Assembly: GCA_964632505.1 (NCBI GenBank)
Contig: CAZWCE010000011.1
Coordinates: 1 to 64,000 of the forward strand
DNA length: 64,000 nucleotides
Source of the DNA: CAZWCE01 sp964632505
GTDB taxonomy: Bacteria; Planctomycetota; Planctomycetia; Pirellulales; Thermoguttaceae
Direction of reading: 5' to 3'
The notes beneath the pieces are model-generated. The model had not been told where the DNA came from and searched no databases. It worked only from the letters and a program-made list of their open reading frames with translations. How positions within the stretch are numbered: position 1 is the stretch's first letter; each line of letters begins with the position of its first letter. Position numbers and translations under genes: made by a program. Positions 16,803 through 26,235 of this stretch are shown in pieces.

Positions 16803-19559
16803 TCACGGGGCTTCTCGCTTTGGAGTCGACGGTTGAGCCGCTTGTGACCGCAACGACTGGAGAAACTGCTTCCAGCGAGGGTTGTTCGGATCGCTCTGGA
16901 CCAACAGCTTCGCCCGGGCGATGGCCTTCTCCCAGTCACCTTGCTGGGAAGAGAGGATCGCCAAGGCGTGTAGGAATTCCAACGACTTCGGCTGCTCCCG
17001 CAGCGCGATCATGAGTTCTTTTTCCGCTTCTTCAAAGTCCCCCAATTTCTGCAGAGCGAGCCCCAGATTGTAATGGACGCGAGGATTCGCCTCGATCAGT
17101 TCGCCGGCCCTGCGAAGCGATTCGACCGCCTCTTCCAACCGGCCCATTTCAGCAAAAAGCAATCCCATGGAATAATGGGCATCGCCGATCCGGGGATCGA
17201 TCTGGAGGATTTTTCGGAACTGCTTTTCCGCCTCTTCCGATTTCCCGACCTGATGGAGAAGCATCGCGAGATTGATCCTTGCGGGGATGAAAAGGGGATC
17301 GATCTCCAGAGCAAGGCGATATTCTTTGAATGCCGGCTCGAGGATCCTCTCCTGCTCGCGATGGTAGTGTTCCCGGATCGCCTCCCGCCGAGAGGGATTC
17401 GAACGAAGCGCCAATTGCGTCTCCGATTGCAACGCGGCCAGCTCCGGTTCTCGCTGATTCTGGTAGACCACCGCCAGATTCAAGTGAGCCGCCGCCTGAT
17501 CGCCCACCGCCTTCTGGCTCTCGATATACTCAGCAAGGGCCTTTTCGAATCGCCTGCGTTGCTCTTGGCTGAACGAGCTTTTCGGACAACGGGAGAGAAG
17601 CCGGGCCGCTTCCAATCGTACCGCGCAAACCGGATCGGAAAGCAGCGGCACGATGCGCTCTTGCAAGCGTTCGGGCGGTAAATGCTCGAGGGCTTCGATC
17701 GCCGCCAAACGAATATTCGCGTTCTCGTTTTCCAGGGCGCGAAAACATTCCGCCATCGCCGCATCGTCCATGTAATTTCCTAGAAGAGAAACGGCGCTGG
17801 CGCGTACGATGGGACGAATCTGCCGAGGATTGGTTCGCCGAGCCACCTCCACCAGATCCTCGACCGCCTCGGGATCGCCATCCCGCCCCCCCGCGATGGC
17901 ATACGCAAAATGCTTCTTCTCTTCCGGTGGGCCGTACCATTGTTCGCACTGCTCTTGGGCCCAACGGGGCGTTTCGCCCGCGGCAATGTCGTCGTGACAA
18001 AGATTACAGGCATTCGGAATTCCCAACGAGACGGTCAAATCGGGTCGGGGAACCCGCAAACTGTGGTCGCGTCGGGGATCGGCCACCATGTAGGTCGTTT
18101 CCGGCATGTGACACTCGACACAGAGCGTCCCCGGCTTGGAATCATCGGGATGGTGATGGTGTAAAGGCGTATCGTATTCCGCAATCGTATGGCATTGCGT
18201 GCACAAGCGGTTGTCCTGAAACTTCACGCGGGTACTATGCGGATCGTGGCAGTCGGTGCACCGGACCTCTTCGTGATACATGCGCGACTGGAGAAACGAG
18301 GTGTAAACGTAATCTTCTTCCAAAATCTGGCCGTCGGCATAATAGAGATCGTCGTCGATCCGTTCGGCGACGTAATAATCGAGAAACTCGTGTCCCGGCG
18401 GCTTCGGCCCTGCTTTCAATAATCTCCGACGCGCATGACAGGGAGCGCAGGTCTCGATGACCGCTTTCGATTCGGCGTCCTTCAGGCCGGGAAGCGCCAC
18501 GCCGTATCGACGATCCCAAAATGGAGTGCCGTCTTTTTCTCGGGCTGTTTGCACGTGCAGCCCACTCGGGCCGTGGCACGTTTGGCAGCCGACGTCGATC
18601 TCCGACCACGTCGTGGCATAGGTCTGTTTCTCGGGATCGTAATTCTTGGCCAAGTTCGTCGTATGGCAATCGGCACACATGTAGTTCCAATTTTGCAACG
18701 ACCTGGTCCAGTGCAACGGATCGTCGTGGTAGATCTGCTCTTTCGGATAGAGATGATACCATCGCTGCATTTCCGTGTCCCAGGTCACCGGCAAGCACTG
18801 GATGCGGCCGTCGGGAAATTCCACGAGATATTGCTGCAAAGGACGAACGCCGAACACGTACTTCACTTCGAACGTCTCCTGCTCGCCTTGCCGATTGTCG
18901 GTCGTGACGTAAAACTTCCCTCCTTTTTTGAAGAATCGGGTCGGACTGGCGAAGTCGAGGGAGATCAAGTCCGCCTCGGCCAACTGGCGTGCCAGCACAT
19001 CGATGCGCTGCTGTCCGCTGGTAATATCACAAGGCCGTAAGTATTGCAGCTCTTCAAGATCCGACAAGTGGCGGAGCAAATCGTCGCGCCGACGGGGGGA
19101 GAGTGTCTCGAGGATCGTCGCTTCCACCCCCTCGGCCGCATTCCCCAGGGCCAGGGCGAGATCCCGTAAATCGGCCCTCCCGAGAAGCAGCTTCAAATCG
19201 GATTCGGAAAGCTTCGGCAGATCGTCAAAACCGACGTGCAAAAAAGTCACGTCGTCAAAATCACCACGCACGGTCGACTCGGTGGCATGATCCATCGCTC
19301 GATCGTGGTCGGAGCCCAGCCAGAGCAGATATTCCTTGGCATGGCACTCTCGGCAGGAGTTTTGCTCGGCATAGGACGGCTGGAGCCCCTCGGGCAAGGT
19401 CTGCCAGTAATCGTAGGCTCCATAGGCCAACGTCAACAATCCGCCTCCAAGAATCGTGAAGGCGGCGAGGAGTAGAAATTTGCGTTTTCCTCGATCGGCA
19501 AACGCTTTCGAAATCCACTTTTTCGAGTTTCGCTCGGGAGAGGGCGAAGCGTTCTTCAT
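16803..19559 (-). CDS. Eight-heme cytochrome c with HEAT-like and TPR domains
   Basis: A protein of about 918 residues. An N-terminal signal anchor (KRKFLLLAAFTILGGGLLTLAYG) is followed by eight CXXCH heme-attachment motifs: CRECH, CADCH, CQTCH, CAPCH, CTDCH, CTQCH, CVECH and CNLCH. All lie in the first 60 percent. Then comes a HEAT-like repeat region (VRASAVSLLGNYMDDAAMAE, ANIRLAAIEALEHL) and finally at least four TPRs (for example GDAHYSMGLLFAEMGRLEEA, then PRVHYNLGLALQKLGDFEEA). It should be an extracytoplasmic, membrane-anchored electron carrier or reductase with a protein-docking tail; the electron acceptor is unknown. The start is uncertain: I chose the ATG at 19559, which gives a normal signal anchor, but the frame is open to an ATG at 19625. 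A candidate promoter is at 19711-19740. Confidence 0.88.
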   Translation of the reverse strand: MKNASPSPERNSKKWISKAFADRGKRKFLLLAAFTILGGGLLTLAYGAYDYWQTLPEGLQPSYAEQNSCRECHAKEYLLWLGSDHDRAMDHATESTVRGDFDDVTFLHVGFDDLPKLSESDLKLLLGRADLRDLALALGNAAEGVEATILETLSPRRRDDLLRHLSDLEELQYLRPCDITSGQQRIDVLARQLAEADLISLDFASPTRFFKKGGKFYVTTDNRQGEQETFEVKYVFGVRPLQQYLVEFPDGRIQCLPVTWDTEMQRWYHLYPKEQIYHDDPLHWTRSLQNWNYMCADCHTTNLAKNYDPEKQTYATTWSEIDVGCQTCHGPSGLHVQTAREKDGTPFWDRRYGVALPGLKDAESKAVIETCAPCHARRRLLKAGPKPPGHEFLDYYVAERIDDDLYYADGQILEEDYVYTSFLQSRMYHEEVRCTDCHDPHSTRVKFQDNRLCTQCHTIAEYDTPLHHHHPDDSKPGTLCVECHMPETTYMVADPRRDHSLRVPRPDLTVSLGIPNACNLCHDDIAAGETPRWAQEQCEQWYGPPEEKKHFAYAIAGGRDGDPEAVEDLVEVARRTNPRQIRPIVRASAVSLLGNYMDDAAMAECFRALENENANIRLAAIEALEHLPPERLQERIVPLLSDPVCAVRLEAARLLSRCPKSSFSQEQRRRFEKALAEYIESQKAVGDQAAAHLNLAVVYQNQREPELAALQSETQLALRSNPSRREAIREHYHREQERILEPAFKEYRLALEIDPLFIPARINLAMLLHQVGKSEEAEKQFRKILQIDPRIGDAHYSMGLLFAEMGRLEEAVESLRRAGELIEANPRVHYNLGLALQKLGDFEEAEKELMIALREQPKSLEFLHALAILSSQQGDWEKAIARAKLLVQSDPNNPRWKQFLQSLRSQAAQPSTPKREAP

Positions 19560-19987
19560 GGATCGGCTCGTTTTCCATTCCTTCGGAGAGGGGCGACATT
19601 CGATCATCGAGCTACCAAGCCGCAAACGCCCGACACTTGGGACGTCCCCACCCGGTCAGAGATAGCATCAATGCCTCACGGGAGCACCACCGGATCGAGG
19701 CATACATCTTAGCATAATCCGAGGGGGGTAGAAGAATCAAGAAGATTTCCGGGAAGTTGTCGCTGTTTCTCGAGGACGAGCGGTGGCCGCTTTCGAAGCA
19801 TCACGCATTCACCACCCTCTGAAACAACGAGAAAAACCGGCAGGCCAAAATAGAACACCGACCTAGAGTTTGACTTGTGGAGCATCCTTTGGTCTCGAAC
19901 ACAGAAAGCGACGGAACGGATCGCCCCAAAATGAGGACGCTCTCCGCCCTTTCCATTTTCGTGCTCCCCGCATTCTAGAATTGCCTT
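19560..19987. other. Non-coding stretch between regulator and cytochrome genes
   Basis: About 430 nt lie between the stop of the SufR-like regulator and the cytochrome start, holding the candidate cytochrome promoter. It is long enough for separate control of the two genes. No clear terminator for the regulator was found, so read-through is possible. Confidence 0.4.
19711..19740 (-). promoter_or_regulatory. Candidate promoter of the cytochrome gene
   Basis: On the minus strand TTGATT (19740-19735), an 18-bp spacer and TATGCT (19716-19711). Start would be near 19704, about 145 nt upstream of the chosen start codon. Confidence 0.45.
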
Positions 19988-20692
19988 CTAGGATCGCTCT
20001 TCTTCGGTGTCGCTGTCGGGGCAGGAGATCTGCTCGTTTTCTTCGGCGGGCGTCGCTTCACCATTGAGGACCAGTTTGAAGATGCAACAGGGGGCACCTT
20101 CATGTCGGCAAGCCACTTGCACCATTTTCGCTTCGCAGAGTTTACACATGGCCATCTGATGGATCTTACAAACCATCCCGGCATCGTCGTACATGGAGAT
20201 GAAGGGGCAGCTGAGCTTGTGCACCATCACCTCGTCGTCTTCGTGATAGAACTCCACCAAACGCCCATCCTTGGAGACCAACTGGACAAATTCGCGGATC
20301 CTCTCCTGCGGCGAATCGCTGATCATCTGCTTACGAAAATGATTGGCCACTTCCTCGGAGACGAGGTCGGCGACCCGTTTCGTGGCTTCTTCTCCATAAC
20401 AGATGGATATCGCACGCCACATGGCGGGAACCACCAAGTTCTGATTCCCCTCGAATAGATGGGTGAGGGCCTTGTCCATGGCGGTGTACAGATACCGAGG
20501 ACGCCCCCTTCCCGGCAAACGCTCGATGCTCTGCTCCACATATCCCGCGGCGATCAGCTCGTTGAGTTGTTCGGTGATCGCGGTGCGTGTGACTCCGGTT
20601 GCCTCGATCAATTCCGACATCCTACGGGGAGGATGGCCGATCAGCAATCTCATGATGCGCATTCCCGCTGCGCTAATCGAAGCTCTAGGCAT
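19988..20692 (-). CDS. SufR-like winged-helix regulator with a Cys-rich C-terminal domain
   Basis: A 234-residue predicted transcription factor. A winged-helix DNA-binding domain lies at about 5-75 (MRIMRLLIGHPPRRMSELIE, then TRTAITEQLNELIAAGYVEQ, then the wing LPGRGRPRYLYT), as in ArsR/DeoR-type SufR proteins. The C-terminal domain has Cys at 162, 175, 183, 186, 195, 202 and 203. The C-x12-C start (CPF...VC) and the final C-x7-C resemble the cluster-binding region of SufR-like regulators, so an iron-sulfur cluster or metal sensor is likely. The ATG at 20692 has GAGGTAG about 9 nt upstream. It lies directly upstream of the multiheme cytochrome gene on the same strand, and no suf genes are nearby. 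Confidence 0.8.
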   Translation of the reverse strand: MPRASISAAGMRIMRLLIGHPPRRMSELIEATGVTRTAITEQLNELIAAGYVEQSIERLPGRGRPRYLYTAMDKALTHLFEGNQNLVVPAMWRAISICYGEEATKRVADLVSEEVANHFRKQMISDSPQERIREFVQLVSKDGRLVEFYHEDDEVMVHKLSCPFISMYDDAGMVCKIHQMAMCKLCEAKMVQVACRHEGAPCCIFKLVLNGEATPAEENEQISCPDSDTEEERS

Positions 20693-21250
20693 GATCTTGT
20701 CTACCTCATTCCAATGATTAATTTCTCGCGACTCTTTCGAGCAGGCACTAGAAATCCGCAACCCCCAACGTCAAAACGGCGATTCCCGCCACAGCATGAT
20801 CGCCAGAGGCAAAAAAAGGAATCGGAAAAACTTCGTGGGTCGGGCCCTTTCAGCATGCTTCTCGGTCAAGCAAGTAAGAAGGGAGAGAATAGATTCTCCA
20901 CCTGACTCCTTTCACGCCTCAATCGCGAGAACTCCCTCGGATTCCAACACCTACCGTCTCTGATGACACATCCACAAAAAAGTATTACCAATAGAGAACA
21001 GGGTAAACTAAGGCATGGAACGCGATGATGGGAAACGTCGAACGGAGCAGCAAACAAGTGCTTATGGAAGGTATTAAATATAATAATCGAACGCCGTTCC
21101 CGATAGAAATCAAGCAATAGAACGATGATGAAAATCAATTTTTTTATTCCTCGAATGAATCAATCCCTTAACTACCAATATAACGGAAATAATAGATATA
21201 TCTATAGAATATCTAGAATTTCTTGCAAAAAAATTCGAAAAGAGCTCTGC

Positions 21251-21280
21251 AGCGGGGTTTAGGTATACCGCTATTTTTTT
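21251..21280 (+). terminator. Terminator-like hairpin with no obvious upstream gene
   Basis: AGCGG (21251-21255) pairs with CCGCT (21268-21272) and is followed by A and eight T. The stem is short. No plus-strand gene ends nearby, so it would end an unannotated transcript, or it is chance in AT-rich DNA. Confidence 0.3.
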
Positions 21281-21454
21281 TATTTCATAACGAAATATAG
21301 CACAAGGTTCTACCCTTTAGGAGCTATCCCGCCAACTCCTTAGCGAGGGGGGGGATCGATGACGACTTCGATGACGCGAAGACTCGTTTTTCGAACGATC
21401 TCCCCCGCCGAATCATGAAAAAGACCGGGATCGACTTTCATGGATCCCTCCCAG

Positions 21455-21483
21455 TTGTTTCTCCAGTAGTGGAAAACTATACT
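21455..21483 (+). promoter_or_regulatory. Candidate promoter upstream of the ECF sigma gene
   Basis: TTGTTT (21455-21460), a 17-bp spacer and TATACT (21478-21483). The -10 is good and the -35 is weak. It lies about 300 nt before the start codon at 21790. Confidence 0.35.
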
Positions 21484-21789
21484 TGGTAAGCAAAACGGCA
21501 ATCTGCAGAAGTAAAAAGCCTTCCCCCTCCTGAAGATGCGGAAAAACGCCCGACTGCTATCTTTTCAGACCGGCTGGCTCTGGCGAAACCGAAAATGGTG
21601 AGGCATGTCCCCTGAATTTCATTGACGAAGAGGAAAGCGGCTCTCTCGCCCTGAATCGTCGTTGGCAGCTCGCGGGGAGAGGAGTCTCGCAAAAAGTGCC
21701 GCTTTCACGCAATAAACCGCAATCCACGACCTCTTTTCGCTCGTCTTTCCCATAGGCGGGCAGATTTTCCCGAAATCCCGGCAAAGAGT

Positions 21790-22359
21790 ATGAGTTCCAG
21801 AAGATCGCTCCCGTCAAACGACGTTGACCCCTCTCCCGGCGACTCGGGCCTTCCTCCCGAGGTTCGTCTGGAGGAGATCTTCCGGCAGCATCAGTCGGAA
21901 CTCATGGGAACCTTATATTTCCTGCTGGGTAATCCTGAAGATGCCAAGGACGCCGTGCAGGAATCGTTCATTCGTTGCTGGAATCATCGGGAACAGATTT
22001 CGGAGATCCGGAACCTCAAGGCGTGGGTCTTTCGGATTACTTATAATATCGGACGCGACATTCGTAAAACGGCTTGGCGACGCCGGCGGAAACCACTGCC
22101 CGAAGATGAAGCCTTGCTGATGGCAAGAGCCGAGAAACCGGAGGCCAAATTGAGTCAGCGCGAACAGGTGGCCATGATTCGCCGTCATTTGATGAGTCTT
22201 CCCGACGATGAAAAGGAAGTCTTCCTGCTCCGCCAAAATGGACAAATGACGTACGACCAGATTGCCCAGACTCTGGGAATTCCTACCGGCACCGCCAAAA
22301 CCCGGATGCGTCGCGCCTTGGAGAAATTGAGAGAATCGTTGCCGAAGCATTCCCAGTGA
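21790..22359 (+). CDS. ECF (extracytoplasmic function) RNA polymerase sigma factor
   Basis: A 189-residue sigma-70 family protein of the ECF type, with only regions 2 and 4. Region 2 is at about 25-95 (LEEIFRQHQSELMGTLYFLL, DAKDAVQESFIRCW, NLKAWVFRITYNIGRDIRK). Region 4 is at about 120-185 (LMSLPDDEKEVFLLRQNGQM, YDQIAQTLGIPTGTAKTRMR). The gene is followed 88 nt later by a large membrane protein whose N-terminal cytoplasmic part may act as its anti-sigma factor. The ribosome-binding site is weak (AAGAG). The target promoters are unknown. Confidence 0.93.
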   Translation: MSSRRSLPSNDVDPSPGDSGLPPEVRLEEIFRQHQSELMGTLYFLLGNPEDAKDAVQESFIRCWNHREQISEIRNLKAWVFRITYNIGRDIRKTAWRRRRKPLPEDEALLMARAEKPEAKLSQREQVAMIRRHLMSLPDDEKEVFLLRQNGQMTYDQIAQTLGIPTGTAKTRMRRALEKLRESLPKHSQ

Positions 22360-22447
22360 ACCGACAAGTTTTTTCTGCTTCCGGAAAAATCGAACCTCGA
22401 AGAGTTTCGATCACCACCCTCGTCTTTTTTTCGCCCACAGCGACATC

Positions 22448-25400
22448 ATGAACATGGACCCCAAGTTGCACCAGCAGATGCTGGAACTGATATACGACCT
22501 CCTTCCTCCCGACGAGGAAGCAGCACTTCGTGCGCGCATCGCGAACGACCCGGAAGTGGCTCGCCTCTTCGAGGAGACCGAAAAGACCGCGGGCATTTTT
22601 GCCGAAGCCGCTCAACTGGAGACCCTCGAGTCGGTGCTTCCCGTCATGGGGGAAAAAGCGGTCTGGAGGCAAGAGGTGAGACGTCCGCGATCCACTCCGG
22701 TCCCACCGCCTTCCCGACCCTCTCGGGGCCCGCGCACCTCGCCAGCATTTCCTTCTCGGAAAAAAACTCAGCAAAGAAAAAAAGGCTATTACCTGCTGCT
22801 CAGCTCGATGGCCATCAGTCTGCTCGTGGTCACGCTTTTTGGGGTGCTCTCCCAGAAAATCGAATTCGCCCGGCTTTCGAATCGGTATCTCCATGTGCGG
22901 GTCACCGGTCCGCCCTACCTCGTCGAGGGAGAAACGAATGGATTGACCGTCGCCGTTTCGAATATCCTGGGCGAGCCGAAGCGTGCCCCCGTCCAACTGA
23001 AGTTACTCTCGGACGATGGGGAAAAGATCCTCGGGCACACTCAGCAAACCGACCAGGAAGGCAAAGCCCATTTCGTTTTCAACGAGAGCTTGGATCTTCC
23101 CGAACAGGTTCAGTTGCACATCACCGCCGGCGAAAAAGAAACCGAACAGGTCCAGTCCCGAATCGCCGTCCTCCCTCCGGTCGCCCCGACTTACTTGACG
23201 ACCGACAAGCCGCTTTACGCCCCCGGTGAGCCGCTGTTCTTTCGTGCACAGACAGTGGCCCGGGGATTCTCCGACCGCAAGAAAGAAAATCGTCGAGAAA
23301 AGCTCGCGCGCCGGGCGGGCCGGGAAGTCAACGTCCTCTTGACCGATCCGAAAGGCGATCCCGCCGATCCACGGATTCCGATGGCTCGGAATCTAAAAAT
23401 GCAGGGGAAAAACGATACCGCTGAAGGCCAAATGCAGCTTCCCTCGATGATGGCCCACGGCGCCTATCTCCTCAACGCGATTCCGGAATCGTCACCGGCC
23501 GGGCCCCAAGCCCGTCATTCCGTGACCGTCGACTCGTACGAGGATGCGGAAATCGAACAGACCGAATCACTCGCTTTTCCCCATTTGATGCAGCAACAGC
23601 TGGTCCTGAATGTTCAGCAACCGGAGCCGACCAGCGGTCATTTGGCTCGAAGTTCCTCCACGCCTCTCTCCCCAGGCAAAAGGAACGGATTATCCCTCAA
23701 CTCGGATTCGATCCGAGGGGAGGGTTCAAGCGGCGGCATCGCCTCCTCAATGAGACCGCACGACCTTCCACAAAATCTCCCGGAACCTGCCGACACCGCG
23801 AAGAAAGACCACGTGGACGAAGCGGGGCAGACGCGCGAAATATCCAATTTTCGTAAGGGGCAACCGAAGGACTCCAAAGCCGATTTGCCACTCGAACCGA
23901 CCGCGGGGGAGGGAATCCGCTTCCAATTCTTTCCTGAAGGAGGCCACCTGGTCGCCGGGCTGGAGAATCGAGTCTTTTTCCGATGGAATCCCCAGTCCGA
24001 TTCCGAAGACGCTTCGCTCGAAACGCTCATGCAAGACGCCGTGATCGTCGACCGCCGCCAAAATACGGTCTCCTCGGGATTCACCACTTACGCCAACCTC
24101 GGCGAATTCACCTTTATTCCCGAGGCATCGGAAAGTTACTTTTTGGTTTATACCGATCAAGACGAGGTGCGTCATTCGATCCCGCTCCCTTCGGCGCAAC
24201 GAGGCGCCCACATCGTCTTGAGCGCGGGGCTGGGAATCTTCGAAGCGGAACAGCCGATCCAATTCCATCTCCGCTCGGCTCGCTCCAATCTCCCGCTGGT
24301 GGTCACGGCGTTTCAGGGAGGAATTCCACTCGCCCAAGAGTTGCTGGTCACTCGAGAACAGGCGAATCCCGTGGAGTTGTCGTTGGACGAATCGGTCATG
24401 GGGGTCTTGCGGATTTGCGTCTTCGATTTTTCCCAGTCTCCCCCGCAAGAAGTCGCGACCCGGCTGGTTTTCAAGGAACCGAAGCGTTTTTTGCAACTGG
24501 ACCGGAAGGTGGAGATGAATCGATACGGCGGCGGCGCGACCGTTCGCCTGCAAGTGTCGGTGGAAAACGAACAGCACCGCTTCACGCCGGCGACGCTCGG
24601 TGTCAGCGTGGTGGAAATCCCTCCCTCGTCGGCGATCGATCCGTCGCATCGTCCCACGCTGCAACTATGGCGATGGTACGGCGAGGCGTTCGGTCCCCGC
24701 GAGCTGGAAATCTCCCGGGAATGGGAATTCCTCGAATCGCTCGACGGCCTTTCCGAACAAAAAGCAAAACTGGCGTTGGACCTCTTCCTCGGAACGCGAA
24801 CGGTCGGCGCGACGGAAGTCCATCTCCCCCAATGGCCGGATCACCTGATGGCCGCCGGTGAACCTTCTTCGCCTGAAGTCGAGACATCTACTTCCGTTAT
24901 GTCGGAGGATTCCCGACTTCTCGGACAAAACGATCCTATCCCCAGCGCGCTGCTGCCCGCCAGCGTCCCGCCAATGGTTTTTGATAACCTGCCGGAGTTG
25001 AAAAAGAGCTATCGCGATCACGTCGATCGGCTCCATGCCCGCGGGGCTTTCTTCAGCCGTGTCGTTACCGTCCTAGGCGTTCTCGGCGGCATGTCGTTGA
25101 TCCTTCTGGCTCTGATCCTCAACGCCCTGGGAATGACCGTCGGAATGCGTTCCCTGGCTGCTGCCCTGGTGGTGGGAATCGCCTGCATCCTCCTTTGCTC
25201 GATGCTCAATCCCCTACCCCGGTCGAAAAGCGTAATCGGGAATGTCGCCTTTGTCAATCACGGGTTGCGTTCCCATCCGATGAACCGGCGATTGAGAGGA
25301 GATTTCGAGTCGCATCTCGGTCGAACTCGACCTCCCATGGCCGATCATGTCGTTCCTCAAACCGATTCCCTTCGCCCCCAAGATCGCGTTGCTTTCGGGG

Positions 25401-26029
25401 CCGCCGAAAAACGTTCCGAAAAAGCGGACCCTTCCTCCGCCCCTGCCTCCGAACTCCGAATGGAGGATCCGAAACCGGAAAGCGAAATGCTGCGTGAGGA
25501 CCTTGACGATTCGAAAATGGCGCCCGTGGCCCCGACCGAATCGGCAGGAACAGAACCACAAAGAAACAGCGACTTGGGCGTGTCCCGAATGGAGGTGGAA
25601 GAAGCGATGCCCGGGAACCGAGGAAACACCGCAGAAGACGTGGGCAAGCCCCTCAACCTGCAAGAAGCTTCCGAAAAAGTGAAGGCAGAATCGGCGACCG
25701 AAGAGAATCGAGAAAAAAAGCAATTCTTCTCGGCCGGCAAAAAAGCGGATCGTCCCCGCCCCTCATCGGGTCCCTCTTCTCTGGAAATGCTTGCCACCGC
25801 ACAACCTGAAGCGAAAGACGTCCCCTCGGTGATGCGGACGCTCTACTGGAACCCGCAACTCTCGACCGATGAGGAAGGCAAGGCGGAAATCGTGTTCGAT
25901 ATGCCCGATCCCCTGCGGACGTTTCATGTCGTGATCGACGCAACCGGTGAGGACGGCCGTATCGGCTCGCTTCGGTTCCGGTTTCCCTTGCACGATGACG
26001 ACGGGACGGATGTTTCCACCTCTCCATGA
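22448..26029 (+). CDS. MG2/alpha-2-macroglobulin-type membrane protein, possible anti-sigma factor
   Basis: A 1193-residue protein. Residues 1-112 are cytoplasmic and helical (MDPKLHQQMLELIYDLLPPD and onward), like a zinc-free anti-sigma N-terminus. A membrane segment lies at about 113-135. An extracytoplasmic region follows, with an MG2-like domain from about 246 (TYLTTDKPLYAPGEPLFFRA), low-complexity linkers, and more beta-sandwich domains. Hydrophobic segments lie at about 866-925. A long acidic linker follows, ending in an A2M-domain signature (TLYWNPQLSTDEEGKAEIVF, then MPDPLRTFHVV, then DGRIGSL) at about 1130-1180. The protein stops there, before the thioester domain of true alpha-2-macroglobulins. 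Such proteins are known next to ECF sigma genes in planctomycetes. Envelope-stress sensing is inference. Confidence 0.8.
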   Translation: MNMDPKLHQQMLELIYDLLPPDEEAALRARIANDPEVARLFEETEKTAGIFAEAAQLETLESVLPVMGEKAVWRQEVRRPRSTPVPPPSRPSRGPRTSPAFPSRKKTQQRKKGYYLLLSSMAISLLVVTLFGVLSQKIEFARLSNRYLHVRVTGPPYLVEGETNGLTVAVSNILGEPKRAPVQLKLLSDDGEKILGHTQQTDQEGKAHFVFNESLDLPEQVQLHITAGEKETEQVQSRIAVLPPVAPTYLTTDKPLYAPGEPLFFRAQTVARGFSDRKKENRREKLARRAGREVNVLLTDPKGDPADPRIPMARNLKMQGKNDTAEGQMQLPSMMAHGAYLLNAIPESSPAGPQARHSVTVDSYEDAEIEQTESLAFPHLMQQQLVLNVQQPEPTSGHLARSSSTPLSPGKRNGLSLNSDSIRGEGSSGGIASSMRPHDLPQNLPEPADTAKKDHVDEAGQTREISNFRKGQPKDSKADLPLEPTAGEGIRFQFFPEGGHLVAGLENRVFFRWNPQSDSEDASLETLMQDAVIVDRRQNTVSSGFTTYANLGEFTFIPEASESYFLVYTDQDEVRHSIPLPSAQRGAHIVLSAGLGIFEAEQPIQFHLRSARSNLPLVVTAFQGGIPLAQELLVTREQANPVELSLDESVMGVLRICVFDFSQSPPQEVATRLVFKEPKRFLQLDRKVEMNRYGGGATVRLQVSVENEQHRFTPATLGVSVVEIPPSSAIDPSHRPTLQLWRWYGEAFGPRELEISREWEFLESLDGLSEQKAKLALDLFLGTRTVGATEVHLPQWPDHLMAAGEPSSPEVETSTSVMSEDSRLLGQNDPIPSALLPASVPPMVFDNLPELKKSYRDHVDRLHARGAFFSRVVTVLGVLGGMSLILLALILNALGMTVGMRSLAAALVVGIACILLCSMLNPLPRSKSVIGNVAFVNHGLRSHPMNRRLRGDFESHLGRTRPPMADHVVPQTDSLRPQDRVAFGAAEKRSEKADPSSAPASELRMEDPKPESEMLREDLDDSKMAPVAPTESAGTEPQRNSDLGVSRMEVEEAMPGNRGNTAEDVGKPLNLQEASEKVKAESATEENREKKQFFSAGKKADRPRPSSGPSSLEMLATAQPEAKDVPSVMRTLYWNPQLSTDEEGKAEIVFDMPDPLRTFHVVIDATGEDGRIGSLRFRFPLHDDDGTDVSTSP

Positions 26030-26089
26030 AGCGACTCATCGTGTCGTCGTCCATTCGCGAAGCTTCCTTTCCACGCCGCGGCGTCTCGC

Positions 26090-26118
26090 TTGCGTGTCCG
26101 CTCAGGTGTCGCTAGAAT
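26090..26118 (+). promoter_or_regulatory. Candidate promoter of the UroD-family gene group
   Basis: TTGCGT (26090-26095), a 17-bp spacer and TAGAAT (26113-26118). The -10 matches 5/6. Start near 26125, about 110 nt before the GTG start codon at 26236. Confidence 0.45.
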
Positions 26119-26235
26119 GGCGTTGGACTTCGTGCTCCAATGGTTATGGATCGCCCGGCTGTCGGTATCGTTCGCTTGCTTCGCCGGGGGCCGCCTCCTT
26201 TGGAGCTGTTTATCGCTCACGATGAGGAGTTTGTT

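Larger units (their letters stand above)
20693..21789. other. Long, locally very AT-rich intergenic region
   Basis: This region of 1.1 kb divides the regulator (minus) from the ECF sigma gene (plus). The part at about 21060-21310 is strongly AT-rich (runs such as ATATATCTATAGAATATCTAG), unlike the flanking genes. It contains a terminator-like hairpin (21251-21280) and a candidate plus-strand promoter (21455-21483). Short open frames occur, but none is convincing. It may be the scar of a lost gene or hold a small RNA. Confidence 0.4.

Noticed and set aside
21477..21817. Minus-strand frames upstream of the ECF sigma gene
   Set aside because: Short, overlapping each other in two frames, with no ribosome-binding site or recognisable sequence.
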